Positions 49,931 to 62,682 are shown, counted from the first letter of the stretch. The stretch: DNA of 64,000 nt from Amyelois transitella (GCF_032362555.1 NC_083505.1:4517501-4581500); one strand, 5' to 3'. Notes: a model not told the origin generated them from the sequence alone. Program-made: numbers and translations.

Positions 49931-52900
49931 TTTAAGAGACTATTTGCTGTAAAGTAAAATATAAAGATATGATTTATATATGTTTATATGCAATGAATCG
50001 TGATTGAAGTAAATGGAAACTTAAACAGCAATTAGACGATCAGAATCTACCTAGTTATTTACACCAAACAATTGCCAAACATGTATTGTGCGTCGAATGT
50101 GAAAAAAGATTGGTGGTGGGAAACTATTGTCTTATAACGAGAAAATGAATTGCGATTGCTCGAAACTAGGTACTTACAAGCTAAACACTATCAATTCACA
50201 CGAAGAGACACCTACTTATCGAGTAGTTGCCAGATAGATCCAGAAGGCCTTGATGTCAGTGCTCCTGATATAAACTTAAACACGCCTCATGACCTTATAA
50301 GGATTTTTACTTATTATGTAAAATGGCAATGGCCATGAAACAAGGGTAAAAGGTGTAGGAATTTGAAATACAAAGGGCGATCACAGGACGGGTGACTAAG
50401 CAAACAATAAAATAATGCTCCTCTCCGGTACTAGAGACAACATTCTTACTTTAAAATCTTGAGCTGGGCTCATGTCACCTAACCTAGTTAATAAACGAAC
50501 TTTTAAAATAAAATCGACCACTTTTAAAAATCAAAATATTGAAAAATTGAAGAACAAAGATCATGTGACGCCCGTTATCCTTGAAGACATCTCGTGAATA
50601 CTTTAAATTAAACTCAACAATGAAGACCTTGTTTAGTATGGAAATTATACTTTTCCAAAATTCATATATATATATTTCAATTTTAAATTATTGAATTCCA
50701 AAGACGAAAATTAAAAAAAATTGCCGTAGAGCAATCAAATAAATTAAAAAAAGCAAGATAGGGATTCTTCAAAAACAAACCTGATATGAATTTATTGGTA
50801 AATACACGCGGTTTACCCTTTCGTAACTCTCTAAATATACGAGTGCATTATTTTCGTTTGTTACATACACATTGATATCAAAAACATATTATACATAAGC
50901 AAATTACGAGTCTGATATCGTTCATTACGTATTTTCGAATACAACTATACAATTATATTCACATCCGTTGCAATAAGTACAGCCCTATAAGTACAGAGAT
51001 CAATGATTAAACCCTAAATACCTTTTGTGCGAAACCAACCACAAAATCAGTATCCTATTCTAGTTTCTCAAACACTGAAATTACCAGGCGGATTTTAAAC
51101 ACATCACGACTCGAAATCACGCTCCAAACCTTGCGGCTCCAATCACGTGAAAACGAAGGCTAAAGGATGCATTTTTATCAAAATAGACCTAGTACTGGAT
51201 TTAAATCGGAGAGGAAACTAAATAAGTCAATTTGCCTAGAATGCACAATGGCTCTATAGCGGCGCATATCAATGCTGCTTGTTCACCAACGAGTTTCGAA
51301 TTCCAATGAAAAGTAACCGCATAAAGAATTGATGCACTCATAGCTAAGAAACATACTGAGGTATCTTCAAAATTCAAACAAAAAAAAAACAAGTCTTATT
51401 TAAGAACTAAAACAACTCTTCAAGACTGTTTTCTCTGTCTACCCCGCTAGGGATATAAAGGTCATTATTTTGTCTATATATTGAAAACGTGTTGAATTTA
51501 AATCATTTGTAGATAAATACGTAAAAGTTAGCCACTAGCAGTAGCTGAGTTCAATAGAGATTTTCTTTATCACCACCTATTCGCCATCTTTAAAAGAGTA
51601 GCCTAAATGTACTATGCGTGCTATATTTTGGTGGATGTCATGGTTTATAATGGAAGCGTGGCATGGCACGTCGCGACAAACTCTTTAACAATATATCAAG
51701 ATTATGCTTCTGTCATTATTATAATGCTTATGGTATGGCATCTTGAATTAATTACAGCATTCTTTCGCTGGGCTTATCAACAGGGAATACCGCAATTGCC
51801 GTGTTAGGCAATGTTTTCTTTCTGTGTTGAGAATAAAGCAAATAAGTAGGTAAGATTCAGCTAGAGATAAAAAATAATGTACAACATTTTCAGCAGCAAA
51901 CGTTAAATTTGCAGCTTGCAGCTTTATTTTTATAATCACAATTAACGTCATTGTTTTTTTGTGGTATGTTTCTTAAATGACGTGCGCAGACTTTACTAAC
52001 GGGCTTTTCTTAATTGATAACATAAACTTAATATTTGTGTTATACGTAGCTATATGTATGTATATTACTTTAGCATTTATCATATAAGTTGGGATGATGC
52101 CATCGGGTTTTTCATTTTCTATCTGCAATCACTAAGTAGTCACATTAATAAGTTCTTACTGTAAGACCGATGATCTATTCTCGATGCAAATGAGAGCAGA
52201 CCTCAAGTTGTTATTATTACCCAGGGTCTTGTGATAGGATGCGCGCGCGCAGGTCGTCATCTACGTGATTTGAGTATTAACCTCGCCCGTTATTATAAGG
52301 TTTAGTACATACCTAATACTATATTAGAAGGGTATTTGTTATCGGAATAATAATAAATGGTAGAAACACTTTTAGCAGGATCAATAGCTACGTAGCTATC
52401 AATTAGTTAAATTCATTGTCTGTACTTGAGAGAACAAAAATGTTAGACAATATGCATGGATGAAATAAAATACTCATATGATACTCGTACATTAATTCTT
52501 TCCGCGCAGGCAGTACCTAAACATAGGTCAAGGGACAGAGTTGAAACCTTTTTTAAATCTTATAAAAACATACTTCATGAATACGTTTTGAAGAATATTA
52601 TTTAATTCAAATTAAAGATCAAAGAATATTAGCTGGCAAGTTTAATTTAATAGGTTAAGATGTCGCATAAGAATATCTGATATGAACTAAATTCATAAAT
52701 ATGCACAGATAATGTCTTTATGTATCAATGAGACCTACTAGAATATATCTTTTATTATACAAATTATCGAGGTCATTACTGTTAACATATTTTATACACT
52801 ACGCAAACATTAGATGCCATCGATAATCAATTTAGTAAATAAATACATATCTTTGTATTGTTAAAATATATAAAAATAACCGAATTATTTTCATGACTAT

Positions 52901-53239
52901 TCAAAATACTCACGAGTTGAACTAATCGCACCACCGCCCATGGCCCTAAAAACAGAGTCCTAGATACCTAGCCGAATGATAGGGATGCGCTGCTCTCGCG
53001 TTTGCTCTCTTACAGTGCGCCCATATTCGACTCCCTACCAAATTTCTACAATAGCCCGCAAGCCATTTTTTTGTGGGCGATATGCCCCTTATTCGTTGCT
53101 CGTTAAGTTGGTTTCGAAAAATTGGAAGCTATGTAATAACTCAATTTAGTAAATGGTGTGTAACAACGATCTCATATGGGTTTCAATCCTGACGCCCCCA
53201 ATCCGGAATCATGGTTATTACATATTTTTTATACATTTT
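49931..53239. other. AT-rich stretch without a gene
   Basis: Only the family A fragment at 51417 is recognised. ORFs at 51201-51392 (-) and 51607-51807 (+) are hydrophobic but short and unassignable. Confidence 0.45.
51417..51466 (+). repeat. Family A interspersed repeat, 3' fragment
   Basis: A 50-bp piece with cttcaagactgtt and ctgtctaccccgctagggat. Confidence 0.5.
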
Positions 53240-53749
53240 CTTCATTATTAAAAAAAAATCAAAAATCAAAAAATATTTATTTCTCATTTACAGATAGATC
53301 TTATAACTAGGTGTTGGATCCTCCTTTTAAGCGATCAAAAGATGCTTGTGTCAGGAGGCTCCGCTCTTCTTTCTACATTTACAGGGTTGATCTAGACGTG
53401 TAAACTACAAGTATGCAAAGTTAACAATAGTTATTATAACTACATTCTAGTCATATAATAAAATTTCTGTATCAGAGTAGGTTAAATTTAATAGCCAACT
53501 ATTTAGGATAGCTTTTACGTCATAATAAGGCTTCGAGTATATCTCAAGTTCTTTGTTTATTTTATTGTATAGGTAGCAAGACCGTTTATGATATTGATTA
53601 CTGGCAAAATTGGTTTTTGTGATTGGTATCTCAACTACGTTATGCTTTCGTCTTTTATTTAACTTTTCTTGTTCAAACGACAAGGTTTTGTGCTTTTTAA
53701 GGAGATATTGAACAGGCGCATCAGTTGTGGGAACTCTTGAATTAACCAT
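53240..53749 (-). mobile_element. Non-LTR retrotransposon remnant: reverse-transcriptase C-terminal end and tail
   Basis: On the - strand 53749-53447 encodes 100 residues (…NFASNQYHKRSCYLYNKINKEL…ILNSWLL), the usual C-terminal end of Jockey/CR1-type ORF2 proteins, where a 'YNxLP…WLL' block precedes the stop. Downstream on the same strand is a 3' region ending in AAATAAATATTTTTTGATTT-like repeats near 53240-53285, typical of a LINE tail. Everything upstream of this fragment is missing, so it is a 5'-truncated, dead copy. Confidence 0.6.
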
Positions 53750-55047
53750 TCATCAGAACATCCCCGATGCTTTTCCTGTTCAACAAATCCATTTACACTT
53801 TGACCTTATATATTTACTTATGTAACCTGCTTCCATCCTCTCAACATGACAGAACATGAGAACAATTAAATATGATGTTATAATTTGTCAATTCAAATTA
53901 CATAACCAACAAACATCCGTCCCGACACTCGGACGATTAGTTCCAAACAGCAGTCCTTGACAGAGGTCGGCGGAATCATGATCTTGTTTCGTTTCAATTA
54001 GCCGCCACACGAAAACTAAATTGATTATATTTTGACATTTAGAGTTCATGTGTCAAGGAAACTTTCTATGGAACTAAATGTCAGACTGCATCCTGTGACT
54101 AGCGCACTTTGCACGAGTTTTCGCAGTCTTCCGCTAAGTATTACGCAAGGTTCCATCTTAGGGTCAGTTCACATTGAGACGAGATACGATACGACATTCT
54201 AAAAAATAGCTCTTCTTCTTGAAATTGATAAGTTAAATTTGAGTTGTTCTAAAACGTCGAGTCGCTTCTCGTTTCTGATGCGGTGTGATCTGACCTTTAG
54301 TGCTGGCAATGACATTTAGCGTCCTTCCAGCTGAGAGAAAAAAGGATATGGAATGCATAAGCCTCTTTCCTGTTCTTACGTCGCCTCGAAAGATCATCAT
54401 AATAACGGTGACGGAAAAGTGACAGAGTTGACGAATAACTATCGCTGCCCACGATCGAGAGATTATATTAAAAAGAGTGTGATTAGGCATAAACGAAACA
54501 TACCTTTTTTGCAAATAAAGTAAGCAGATAATCGAATTTTATATATACTTACATCCATGCAGACTGACTAAAATACAAAAAAAGACAATGTTTTATAACA
54601 ATATTCAAATTTCACTTACTGCGTCAGTTCAATTGATGAATAGACTAAACGTTTGAATGAATTATTTAAAAAAAAATAATACCGGTTCTGATTTAGCAAG
54701 TAGATAGTGTTAAAGAAAATAAAAAAACAAATTTCAGTATTAAAAAATATATTAATCCAAGACTCAGTCCTTATTCATCGAGTCTTGTCGTACAACATTT
54801 CATTAAACTTAAAATTAATCAGGTCAACATAAAAATAACAAATTATGCTTAATACATACAAATAAGCTATTTAAATTACAAAATATCTGAGAGTTAGTTT
54901 TGTGCTTAATTAAAAAAAAGCTAGAGTGCAATTGTGCATTTTACAAAATGATGAAATCTCACTGGGATACTCAATGAGTCAAACCAAAATTTATAATAGA
55001 AAAAAAAGTATTAATAAAGAGTATTCGCTTTTGTGACCAAATTCACT
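53750..55047. other. Stretch between the LINE remnant and the 3' end of Nhlrc2
   Basis: The part next to 55047 is A/T-rich and probably holds the Nhlrc2 3' UTR; the exact poly(A) site was not chosen among several candidates. The ORF at 54233-54514 (-) is not recognised. Confidence 0.4.
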
Positions 55048-58000
55048 TCACAGAGGTAACGACGTATCCTTTTTACTATCGCTTTTGTCCGACCGGTGAT
55101 GGACCGGGTTCACTTTGCACGTTATTTTATAAGACTCTACCATTTTCACCGATTCCCGAACCAAAATGGTCGATCGAATCGTGAACGAATGCGTGAAACA
55201 CACGGCGCCGTCGCACAACGCCGTAGTGAAGCTCAGGTACATGCGATAGTGAGTCTTATCCGTTCTCTGTTTAATTTTCATTTCTACTCGGCCAGGGAGT
55301 TTGTTCCCTTTATGTGTGCAATTGATGAATTCAAAGTCGTCCAATGTGACGTCTCTATTGCTGTCGTCTCGAATACAAACGTGCCAATTCTGCGGAGCCC
55401 CCGGAGTGAACTTTACGGTCTTCGTGTCCGTATCGAGGCTCACATTGAAGTAAATAACTAAATTACCGCATTTTTTGTTGACGAACAAATCGTTTTTGTA
55501 CAGTATGAGGTTCTCGGGTTCAATGAACTTCGGATCGGGAAGACGAATTCTTAACTCTTGGCATACGTTTTTCGCTAGGTTTAAAACTTTTATGCTGTGG
55601 TTGTTGGTGTCGGCGATGTACAGGTATTTTCCGTCGGGACTCATAGAAAGACCCGACGGTTCGTTGAATTTCACCGGGTCGGCGGTTTCGATCATGGTAG
55701 GGGACAGTGTGGAGACCTTTTGCGTGGAAACGTCGACTTTTTTAATTTTGTGGTTGTATGTGTCAGCGATGTATAATATTTTGGTGGACTCACAGTACGC
55801 CACAGCTAGAGGGTGTTGCAGTTTCGCTTCGATGCCTATGTCATCGACGTCTCCGAATGCAAACAGATTCTGCGAAGAGAGTCATAACATGAATTTATGT
55901 ACAAATAAATAGCTAGGAAGTATGCAGAGATCGTCGATCGAGATTGATCGAGGCAAGTGGAAAGAGGTAGTCTCTGCCTAACCCTCCGGGAAAGAGGCGT
56001 GATTTTATGTATGTACTAGAGGCCGCCCGCGACTTCGTCCGCATGGAAACCCTATCAATCCCGGGGAACTCTGGGATAAAAAGCCTATGTGTTATTCTGG
56101 GTCTTCAGCTACCTACATACCAAATTTCATGGTAATCGGTTCAGTAATTTTTGCGTGAAAGAGTAACAAACATCCATACAAACTTTCGCCTTTATAATAG
56201 TAGTAGGATAATATAAAATCTAAGGTAGACGTATTTTTCCATCCCTTTCGCAGTTTGAGAGTGAAATGAAGAAATAACTAGATTTATATTAGGTTTAGGT
56301 TAGGTAAGTAACCTAATCCGTTTCATACGAAAAACGTGTTGTTTAGTATAGTAAGATGTATTCAAAATTAATTTTGATTTGTGGTTATGGGTTATTAAAA
56401 TACAAACCAACGGATTCCGGTCACCCCCGCAGAGGGTTGAGACTTGACCTGTGGGCAGCGCGAGTCGTCTGATGGAGGAGCTCTCCGAATCTGCTATGAA
56501 CACCTCAGGATTCGTTCCTACGACACACGATTACACTAATTAATAACAGAAACCTTGATCAAAACTGTTTACATTCCAGGATATAATACGGCAGTCGATC
56601 CGTAACCTGACTTGTCCACACCTCACACCGCAACTCCTTAAAGAGGAAATACGGACGAAAACCAAAGCTTAAAAGTAGACTGAGAGTTTTGTTTCTGTTA
56701 GAACCAAACGCTCGTGGTCTACTTTTGAGCATTAAGCTCAAAATAGAACATGAGAATGATATGTTGATCGGAACGTTGCGGCTGAGAAACCACGAGAAAT
56801 TGATAGAAATAACTTTTACGAAAATATAGAAATGTCTCCAATCGTTATCCACTTTACTTTAAAACCTCCCCAAAATGTAAAAACACTCTGAAAACCACAT
56901 CAAAATCGGTTAAGCAAAGCGAGATGATCGCGGCCAAAATACACATATACAAACATACAGGTCAAACTGAGAACCACTTTTTTGAAGGTAGTTAAAAAGC
57001 AAATGGACGTAAGTATATTCACCAGTCCTGAGCGCTAGCCCGGAGGGTTGGGCAAAGGCGGCCGTGTGCGGGTAGGCGCTGTTGCGCGCCGCCTCCGCGC
57101 CGGAGCCCGCCACGCATGCGCACGTGCCTGCGAAAGAGATACCACGCTACAATCTCAATGCCTGCAGTACTGGTGATGTTACGGTGAGGGAAAACATCGT
57201 GACTAAAGCTGTATAAACAGGCAGCTGACGTAACCATGATCCTATATGAGTCTGGATTCCCCTGTGGATCGCTTCGTGTAAAAACCTGTCACGCCCAATC
57301 TAGGATTCATGATTGTAATGGCGCACCCCGGGCTCCTCTCCAGAAAGGTGAGGTGAGGAAGAAGACTTTAACCTCAATGCCGGTTTGGCTAAATGTCCAT
57401 ACTATGTAGTTTCGTTTTAATTTTCATAGTTTGCATTCGATTTCGACGAAATTTTGCGAAGATAGAGTGATCACATACATATTAGTATAGTCTTATAATG
57501 GTTTACAAAATGATCCACTTTGTTTTTACATTAACATATTTTGTGACAAAAGGCAGTGTAGACATATTGTCTGAACCACTGTTGTTAGTGTTACGCTATG
57601 CTTATACGCCATGACTTCCCTATATGGTTTTGTATTTGTCACTCTTTCAAACCTTGACAAAATCCTAGTTATTTCTGTCTTTATACATTTTCGATATAAT
57701 GGTTTTAAATAAAAGTCTTTTGAAGACTGTTGGTTCTGTCTACAACTGTTGATAAATAAAGCTTAAGGCAATTATAAAAAAAACATAGTCGAAGCTAAAA
57801 TTCATTGATTTGCTGTCATTACCTTCGGTATACGTCTTATACTTCCACCAGATAGTAGTATCCAAGAACAGTCCCCACAGCTGATGCGAGCCCGCGCAAG
57901 CTATTATCAACACGCGGCGTTTCTCGTCCTTCTTCTCTTTTTCTGTAATAAAAGTATAATGTTTACAATCATACATGTAACATACATACATATAATCCAT

Positions 58001-61000
58001 CATATCTTTATCACTTACAGAATAGACAGAGCAAATGCCATGTCCAGCTGAGATTTTAATGTGACAGGTGAATACTAATCCAATATGTTAGTACTACTAT
58101 GCCTTTATTTGATTAACTTTTACAATATGCGCAAGAGAAGCAGCACGCATCATGCTCTTTCCCCTAGTCGATTGAAGATAAAAAGGGTACAAAACAATAC
58201 ATACATATAATCACGTCTATACATCAATTGCGGGGTAAACAGTGCCAACAGTTTGAAAAGATTGGAAGGCCAAACTTAGCTGTATGGCTCAATTATGAAA
58301 TTGAGATTCAAACAGTGACGAGTTGGTAGCGCATCGCCTACAAGAGGAATTTATCAACCTTTTCCTGAGTCGTCGTTTACGACATCCATGAGATTGAATG
58401 GTTTTTCTAAAGTTTCGGAAAACACACGGTACAAAACATACCTTTTTTTTCTTCCCTATCGTCTTTGAGTTTGTCTTTCTCCCCGTTGAGCGGCGGGACG
58501 GGCGGCAGCGTGGGCGGCGGCCGCACCGACATGTCCATGTCCGGAGTCGTGAACAGTACCACGTCCCAGGGAGACGCCAGGGGCTGGAGACCGAGGCATT
58601 TGCCGCCTGCAAACGAAACAAAAATCATACGCAACTGTGTTTTTAATCAAATCGGGAACGTCTTGGCAAAAGGTCAAGAGTACCCGAAACCGACGGCGTG
58701 AAGAGAATTATGAAAGTGTGATGAAGCGAAAGAAGTATACAGGGATCGTAGCAAGTGGAAATCCTCCGAGAAAGAGACGTAAATTCTGCCATCGGATGTT
58801 TGTTTGAAAAGCGAAACATAAATAGCTTCTCTAATTTTCAAAAAATATTTAATATTTTTCCTGTCGTGGTTGTTGGTGTCGCACAAAGCTACAAGTTTAG
58901 GGACGAACAACAACTAGATATATGGATATCTAAACGTCCAAGGCGTTTCACGTCATAATGTCAAAAGGGCGTCGCGCGTGCCAAGCTGCAGGGGCAGGAC
59001 AATCACACATACAGACAGATCTCCTGAAGATTTTAAAGAAGACAAGACTATACTGCTAAAAGCACTTTTACAAAGAAAGCACATTATAGTAGACACGACC
59101 CTCAGTCATAACTGAGGGTCATATCTAGAGAGAGAGGGTGTGTCGTTCTTCATGAAGAAGCGACGCAGAAGAAGACAATAATATTACCTTGGTCTCCAAA
59201 CTCTGCCTGCTGGCCAGTTCCAGCCAGTACTTCAACCGTGCCGTCGTCCAGGTGAACAGCCCTCAAAGCGTGGTTGTTGGTGTCGCACACAGCTAACACA
59301 TTGCTAGACAGCCAACATAGCCCTTGTGGAGAGTTAAACTGAGCTGTGCTGAGTTCTGTAAAGGAAAAGTGTGATTAACATTTTTATTTTCCTGAAAAAT
59401 ACCTACAGCGAGAAACCTGCACTGTGTGGTTCATGGCACTTTAGAATAGAACCACACCATCTCTTTCCCATAGATGTCGTGGAAGGCAACTAAGGGAATA
59501 GGCATAAACACCTAGTGCAGCTTTTACCATAATCCAATATGACTTAAGTTCCCCTGCAAAAGGTCAGACAGGGTCGCTTGGTGTAAAACCTGTCTTTCCA
59601 AACCAGCTCCTTCCAGAGATTGTCTTGGCTTTAATTCCGGTTAAGTCTTAATTTTCTTATAAATTAAAAAAAATCGTACATACTTCCGTCCTTGAAACCT
59701 GCAACAGAGCTTCCAATAATCCTCAGGATAATGCCAGAGCAGTCAGTCAACAAGATTCGGTGATGGCCGCTGTCTGCTATGGCCAAGAACGGCTCCTCAG
59801 CACGACCTCGGTAGAATGGATTCAGTGATATCTGTGATAGAAAAAAAAAATTATGTCTTTAGTGAAAATACTTTGAAAGCAAAAGAAAGGTAGTAGACTT
59901 AATTATCAGTTGCATTGTGATGAGGCCATGAAGCGATACCCTTGTACTTCTGACTTTCTAGTTGGAAAATAAATCCATTTCTGTGTCTGTGTAATTTGTC
60001 CTATATATATTTATTTACTTCTGAATCCTTTTTAAAATGCGTGTTAGTTATAATTGCACCAAACCTCAATTAACACATTATAATACTCTATAGTTATAGT
60101 TATAATTTAATTCAGTATTTTAAAAAGTTATTCTTTTGAAAAACAAGGGATCCAAAATATATATAATTACAAACTGCTGTATATGAATAAAAAAATCGAA
60201 AGCACTTATCAGCTATGGAAACAAAAAATTGGTGGCAGGAAACTTTGATTACATTCAAAAACCTAAAAATTGTTATACAGATATAAATATCGTCAAAGTC
60301 AAATGTATAGTTTTTTTTTAATGACACACCTTACTGGGAAAATACAACACTTCATTTTCCTTTTCGCTGGGCTTCAAATGTTTTGTGAGGGATATCGGCA
60401 ATGGCGTGTCAGATAATTTGGGTCCAAAGTGTTTCAGAGCTGCGCCAACTATTGATACCAGTTGTTCTCGGTGGCCCTCGCCAGTGATGATATAAATTGG
60501 TTTGTTACCAGGTCCTAAGAGAACATAGCAACTTTCAACATGTCTTGCAAAAAAAGTTGAAAATAAGTACAAATACAATACATTATTTCTTAGTATATAT
60601 ACATATAATCACGTCTATTACGGGGTAGACATAAAGACCGAAATAATATTTTAATAACGAAAACACTGTCAACTTTGATAGAACAGTACCAAAATTATCA
60701 ATTATCTAAATATGAATAAATGTAAAATAACTTTATGTAACTTTAATTTTCTCACCAAGAATAAGAAGTGTGGGCCAACATTTGATACCCAGTGCTGACC
60801 ATGTGGCGTGCTCGGAGTCATTGACCACTGGGTGGTGGATATTATACCTTTGCACTGCTGCCAGCACATTCGCTGAATCTTTTTCATTGTTAAACTTGGC
60901 ACAATGCACTCCAATCTGCAAGGTGTTCATAAAAATGAAGTGTGAAAAAAACTGGATGTTTATTCTAATGGATAATTGTTAAAATGGATAAACTTTTACT

Positions 61001-61901
61001 ATTACTTTGTCCATCTATAAACTTTTGGAGTCCTTGGGTATATCAGCTGACTCAAACAAAGTCTTGTATTTTAAAACAAATAAAGTAATATGAAAGGTCA
61101 AAAAAGGTATCCTAAATCCCAAAGCCCTATGGCTCAAAGAGAAACTTGCAACATGCAAAAATATAAATTAAATACTTTTAAGAAGACTGAGTCTCTAGTT
61201 ACAAAACTTAAAGGCAGGCATAATGATAGTATATGATTCAAAGATAGGGACAGGTTACTAACACACCACTTAGAGAAAAAGACTAATACTAAGAATCCCA
61301 AATTTCACAAACATTTAAATAATAAAAAGAAAGTCTTACCACAACTAATCCATTTTGGCCTTTATGAAGGTTTTCCAAGTAATCCAGGTCAGGTAGCACA
61401 TGATAACAGTTGATGCAGCAGTATGTCCAGAAATCCAGCACAACAATTTTTTCCGAGCAGTGCTGTGAAAGAGATAGTGGTTCCGACACATTCACCCATT
61501 CCAAATCTAAAATAAAAAACAAACAGTAGGTATGGTTGGTAAAATCAAGATAGTTAATAAATAGGTTTGTGTGTTTTATTACTGGAAATTTAAATAATTT
61601 TGGCGATAGTGAGACCAAGCTTATATTTCATTATAGTCATGTAGTTTCCCCTTTTTTAACAGGATCTCTGAGATAAGAAACGATATGAATACAAGATACA
61701 AGACAGAATTTTCTTTTTATGTTTTAGTAGTGGGTTTAGCTTACTTTTTTTAAAATCATCAACAGGAAGTACAGACGACCACACTTTCTTTATATGGTTA
61801 GCTATCAGGGTATCCTTGTCCGTGTCTTTATTTATGTCATTTAGAGCATCTTGTAAATCCATGGATGCTTGAGCAACAAAATCGAGGGGGCTCGATTCCA
61901 T
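55048..61901 (-). CDS. Nhlrc2: NHLRC2 orthologue: thioredoxin-like/NHL-repeat protein, 11 exons, 768 aa
   Basis: Exons in transcript order: 61901-61745, 61506-61340, 60915-60756, 60514-60330, 59831-59684, 59355-59188, 58606-58442, 57942-57823, 57127-57023, 56517-56408 and 55869-55048. All junctions are GT-AG with matching phases (2307 nt). The ATG at 61901 opens MESSPLDF; no earlier in-frame ATG is visible. Residues 53-223 are a thioredoxin-like domain with [11 protein letters not shown] (76-86); the Cys83/Cys86 pair is the CxxC-type site. NHL propeller blades follow ([44 protein letters not shown]). The last about 150 residues form the C-terminal beta domain. Human NHLRC2 is 726 aa; the extra length sits mainly in a Pro-rich then Lys/Glu/Asp-rich insert encoded by exons 7-8. 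The family is linked to phagocytosis and cytoskeleton control and is essential in vertebrates; its biochemical activity is unsettled. Confidence 0.95.
55920..56015 (+). repeat. Family C fragment (GTCTCTGCC block)
   Basis: agtatgcagagatcgtcgat…gtggaaagaggtagtctctg…gggaaagaggcgtgatttta, ending tgtatgta. It lies in Nhlrc2 intron 10 and abuts a LINE 3' end at 56018. Confidence 0.5.
56018..56212 (+). mobile_element. LINE-like 3' end
   Basis: It opens gaggccgcccgcgacttcgt, then aaatttcatggtaatcggtt and gagtaacaaacatccataca, ending in a run like ctttataatagtagtagg. This is the standard 3' end of several lepidopteran non-LTR elements; nothing coding remains. Confidence 0.6.
56870..56995 (+). mobile_element. 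Retroelement 3' end fragment
   Basis: accacatcaaaatcggttaa, agatgatcgcggccaaaata, acaggtcaaactgagaacca; Nhlrc2 intron 9. Confidence 0.45.
57247..57365 (+). repeat. Family B interspersed repeat in Nhlrc2 intron 8
   Basis: ttcccctgtggatcgcttcg, then gcgcaccccgggctcctctcc and agaaaggtgaggtgagg. Confidence 0.5.
57712..57744 (+). repeat. Family A repeat fragment in Nhlrc2 intron 8
   Basis: A 33-bp piece, agtcttttgaagactgttgg followed by ttctgtctac. Confidence 0.4.
57975..58056 (-). repeat. Family A repeat, decayed fragment in Nhlrc2 intron 7
   Basis: tacatacatataatcc and a degraded gaatagacagagc block, then gtccagctgag. Confidence 0.4.
58197..58430 (-). repeat. Family A interspersed repeat
   Basis: Near full-length copy in Nhlrc2 intron 7, ending about 10 bp from the exon 7 donor at 58442. 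It has the same transcriptional direction as the gene. Confidence 0.7.
58733..58800 (+). repeat. Family C fragment
   Basis: agtatacagggatcgtagca, aatcctccgagaaagagacg; Nhlrc2 intron 6. Confidence 0.4.
59097..59120. repeat. 10-bp hairpin in Nhlrc2 intron 6
   Basis: GACCCTCAGT / ACTGAGGGTC with loop CATA. It sits 68 bp past the exon 6 donor in the transcript direction. Confidence 0.7.
59421..59512 (+). repeat. Family A interspersed repeat, 5' fragment
   Basis: It opens with a decayed gtgtggttcatggcac and has gaaccacaccatctctttcc. It lies in Nhlrc2 intron 5, antisense to the gene. Confidence 0.55.
59536..59640 (+). repeat. Family B interspersed repeat in Nhlrc2 intron 5
   Basis: ttcccctgcaaaaggtcaga, gggtcgcttggtgtaaaacc; it follows the family A fragment ending at 59512 almost directly. 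Confidence 0.5.
59965..60022 (+). mobile_element. SINE tail fragment
   Basis: It matches only the last part of the SINE at 45403 (tgtgtaatttgtcctatatatatttattt). It lies in Nhlrc2 intron 4, antisense to that gene. Confidence 0.45.
60596..60633 (-). repeat. Family A repeat end fragment in Nhlrc2 intron 3
   Basis: tatacatataatcacgtcta then ttacggggtagac; nothing of the family follows. Confidence 0.5.
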
Positions 61902-62466
61902 TTTGTACAATAAACCGTGTCAACAATTAAAAGCCCAAAACGACTACAAGAAAAATTTGATAAGCAGAGGAAATTCAAAATATACTTTTGAATTTAAGAA
62001 TGTAAATGAAAAATGATTAGTGTATGTATAATTTATAATCTCTCATAGATACTTAGGTCGTAAGAAAAGAAAATGCATTGAAATTTTTATTTGAAAGTTT
62101 TGAAAGTAAATAAAGACAAACAATTGACAATGACAACTACTTATCTATGATCTATCTAAACATGGACGTAGGTAGCACAAAACAACGAGCCGAGCGAGAT
62201 AGAAAAGAGGCATGGCCGTTTTAATTTGTGTGACCCATGAGTTGGTTGTTATTATTGCAGATTGGTACAAAATAGTTTCTTTTCCGGAATCCATAAAAGA
62301 ACTAAGTTAAATAACTCGAACCGTAGGAAAACGTGGAGTTTATGGACCATCCTCCGTACAACCCAATGTGGTCAACCGTTTCAAGGCTCGACGATGACAT
62401 CGACGTTTAAAATCGGCCGCTTTGACTATGTCCACTTCAGACTGAAATTACTGTTATGACAATTAG

Positions 62467-62682
62467 TTAGATCGAATGCAAAATGCATCGATTCTCAGGG
62501 AGAACTTTAAAAATGATAAAAATTTTAAATATTGTATTATCTTTGTACTTTTTTTTATTCCCGATCTTTTCGGTATGGGCCTCGTATTGGTATTTCATGT
62601 TGCGGTATAATAAAACTCCGTCCGTCTTTTTTTCCACGTCTATGCTATAGGTCTTAACTATAAACTTTAGGCACCGCGACAT
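62467..62682 (-). CDS. Small ORF, 71 aa, unrecognised
   Basis: An ORF opening MSRCLKFIVKTYSIDVEKK lies between the Nhlrc2 and Atg4 starts. The first about 45 residues have mixed, GC-containing codons that look coding; the tail (TIFKIFIIFKVL and after) is AT-rich and hydrophobic and may be read-through into non-coding DNA. No domain is recognised. A separate - strand open stretch at about 62329-62432 after a possible acceptor (taatttcag) could be a second exon, but no convincing donor joins them. Chance ORF is the alternative. Confidence 0.25.
   Translation of the reverse strand: MSRCLKFIVKTYSIDVEKKTDGVLLYRNMKYQYEAHTEKIGNKKKYKDNTIFKIFIIFKVLPENRCILHSI

Noticed and set aside
51201..51392. Hydrophobic - strand ORF, perhaps an odorant-receptor exon
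   Set aside because: Too short, no conserved receptor motif, and no matching exons nearby.
54233..54514. - strand ORF of 93 codons
   Set aside because: Atypical codon use, no domain, and it sits in repeat-like DNA.
61185..61310. Another family A copy in Nhlrc2 intron 2
   Set aside because: Only a few words match (gacaggttacta, agaatcccaaattt); too decayed to count.
62262..62459. + strand ORF of 65 codons and alternative frames, one opening MDHPPYNPMW
   Set aside because: Several frames are open at once on both strands and none has a recognisable domain or a supported exon junction.
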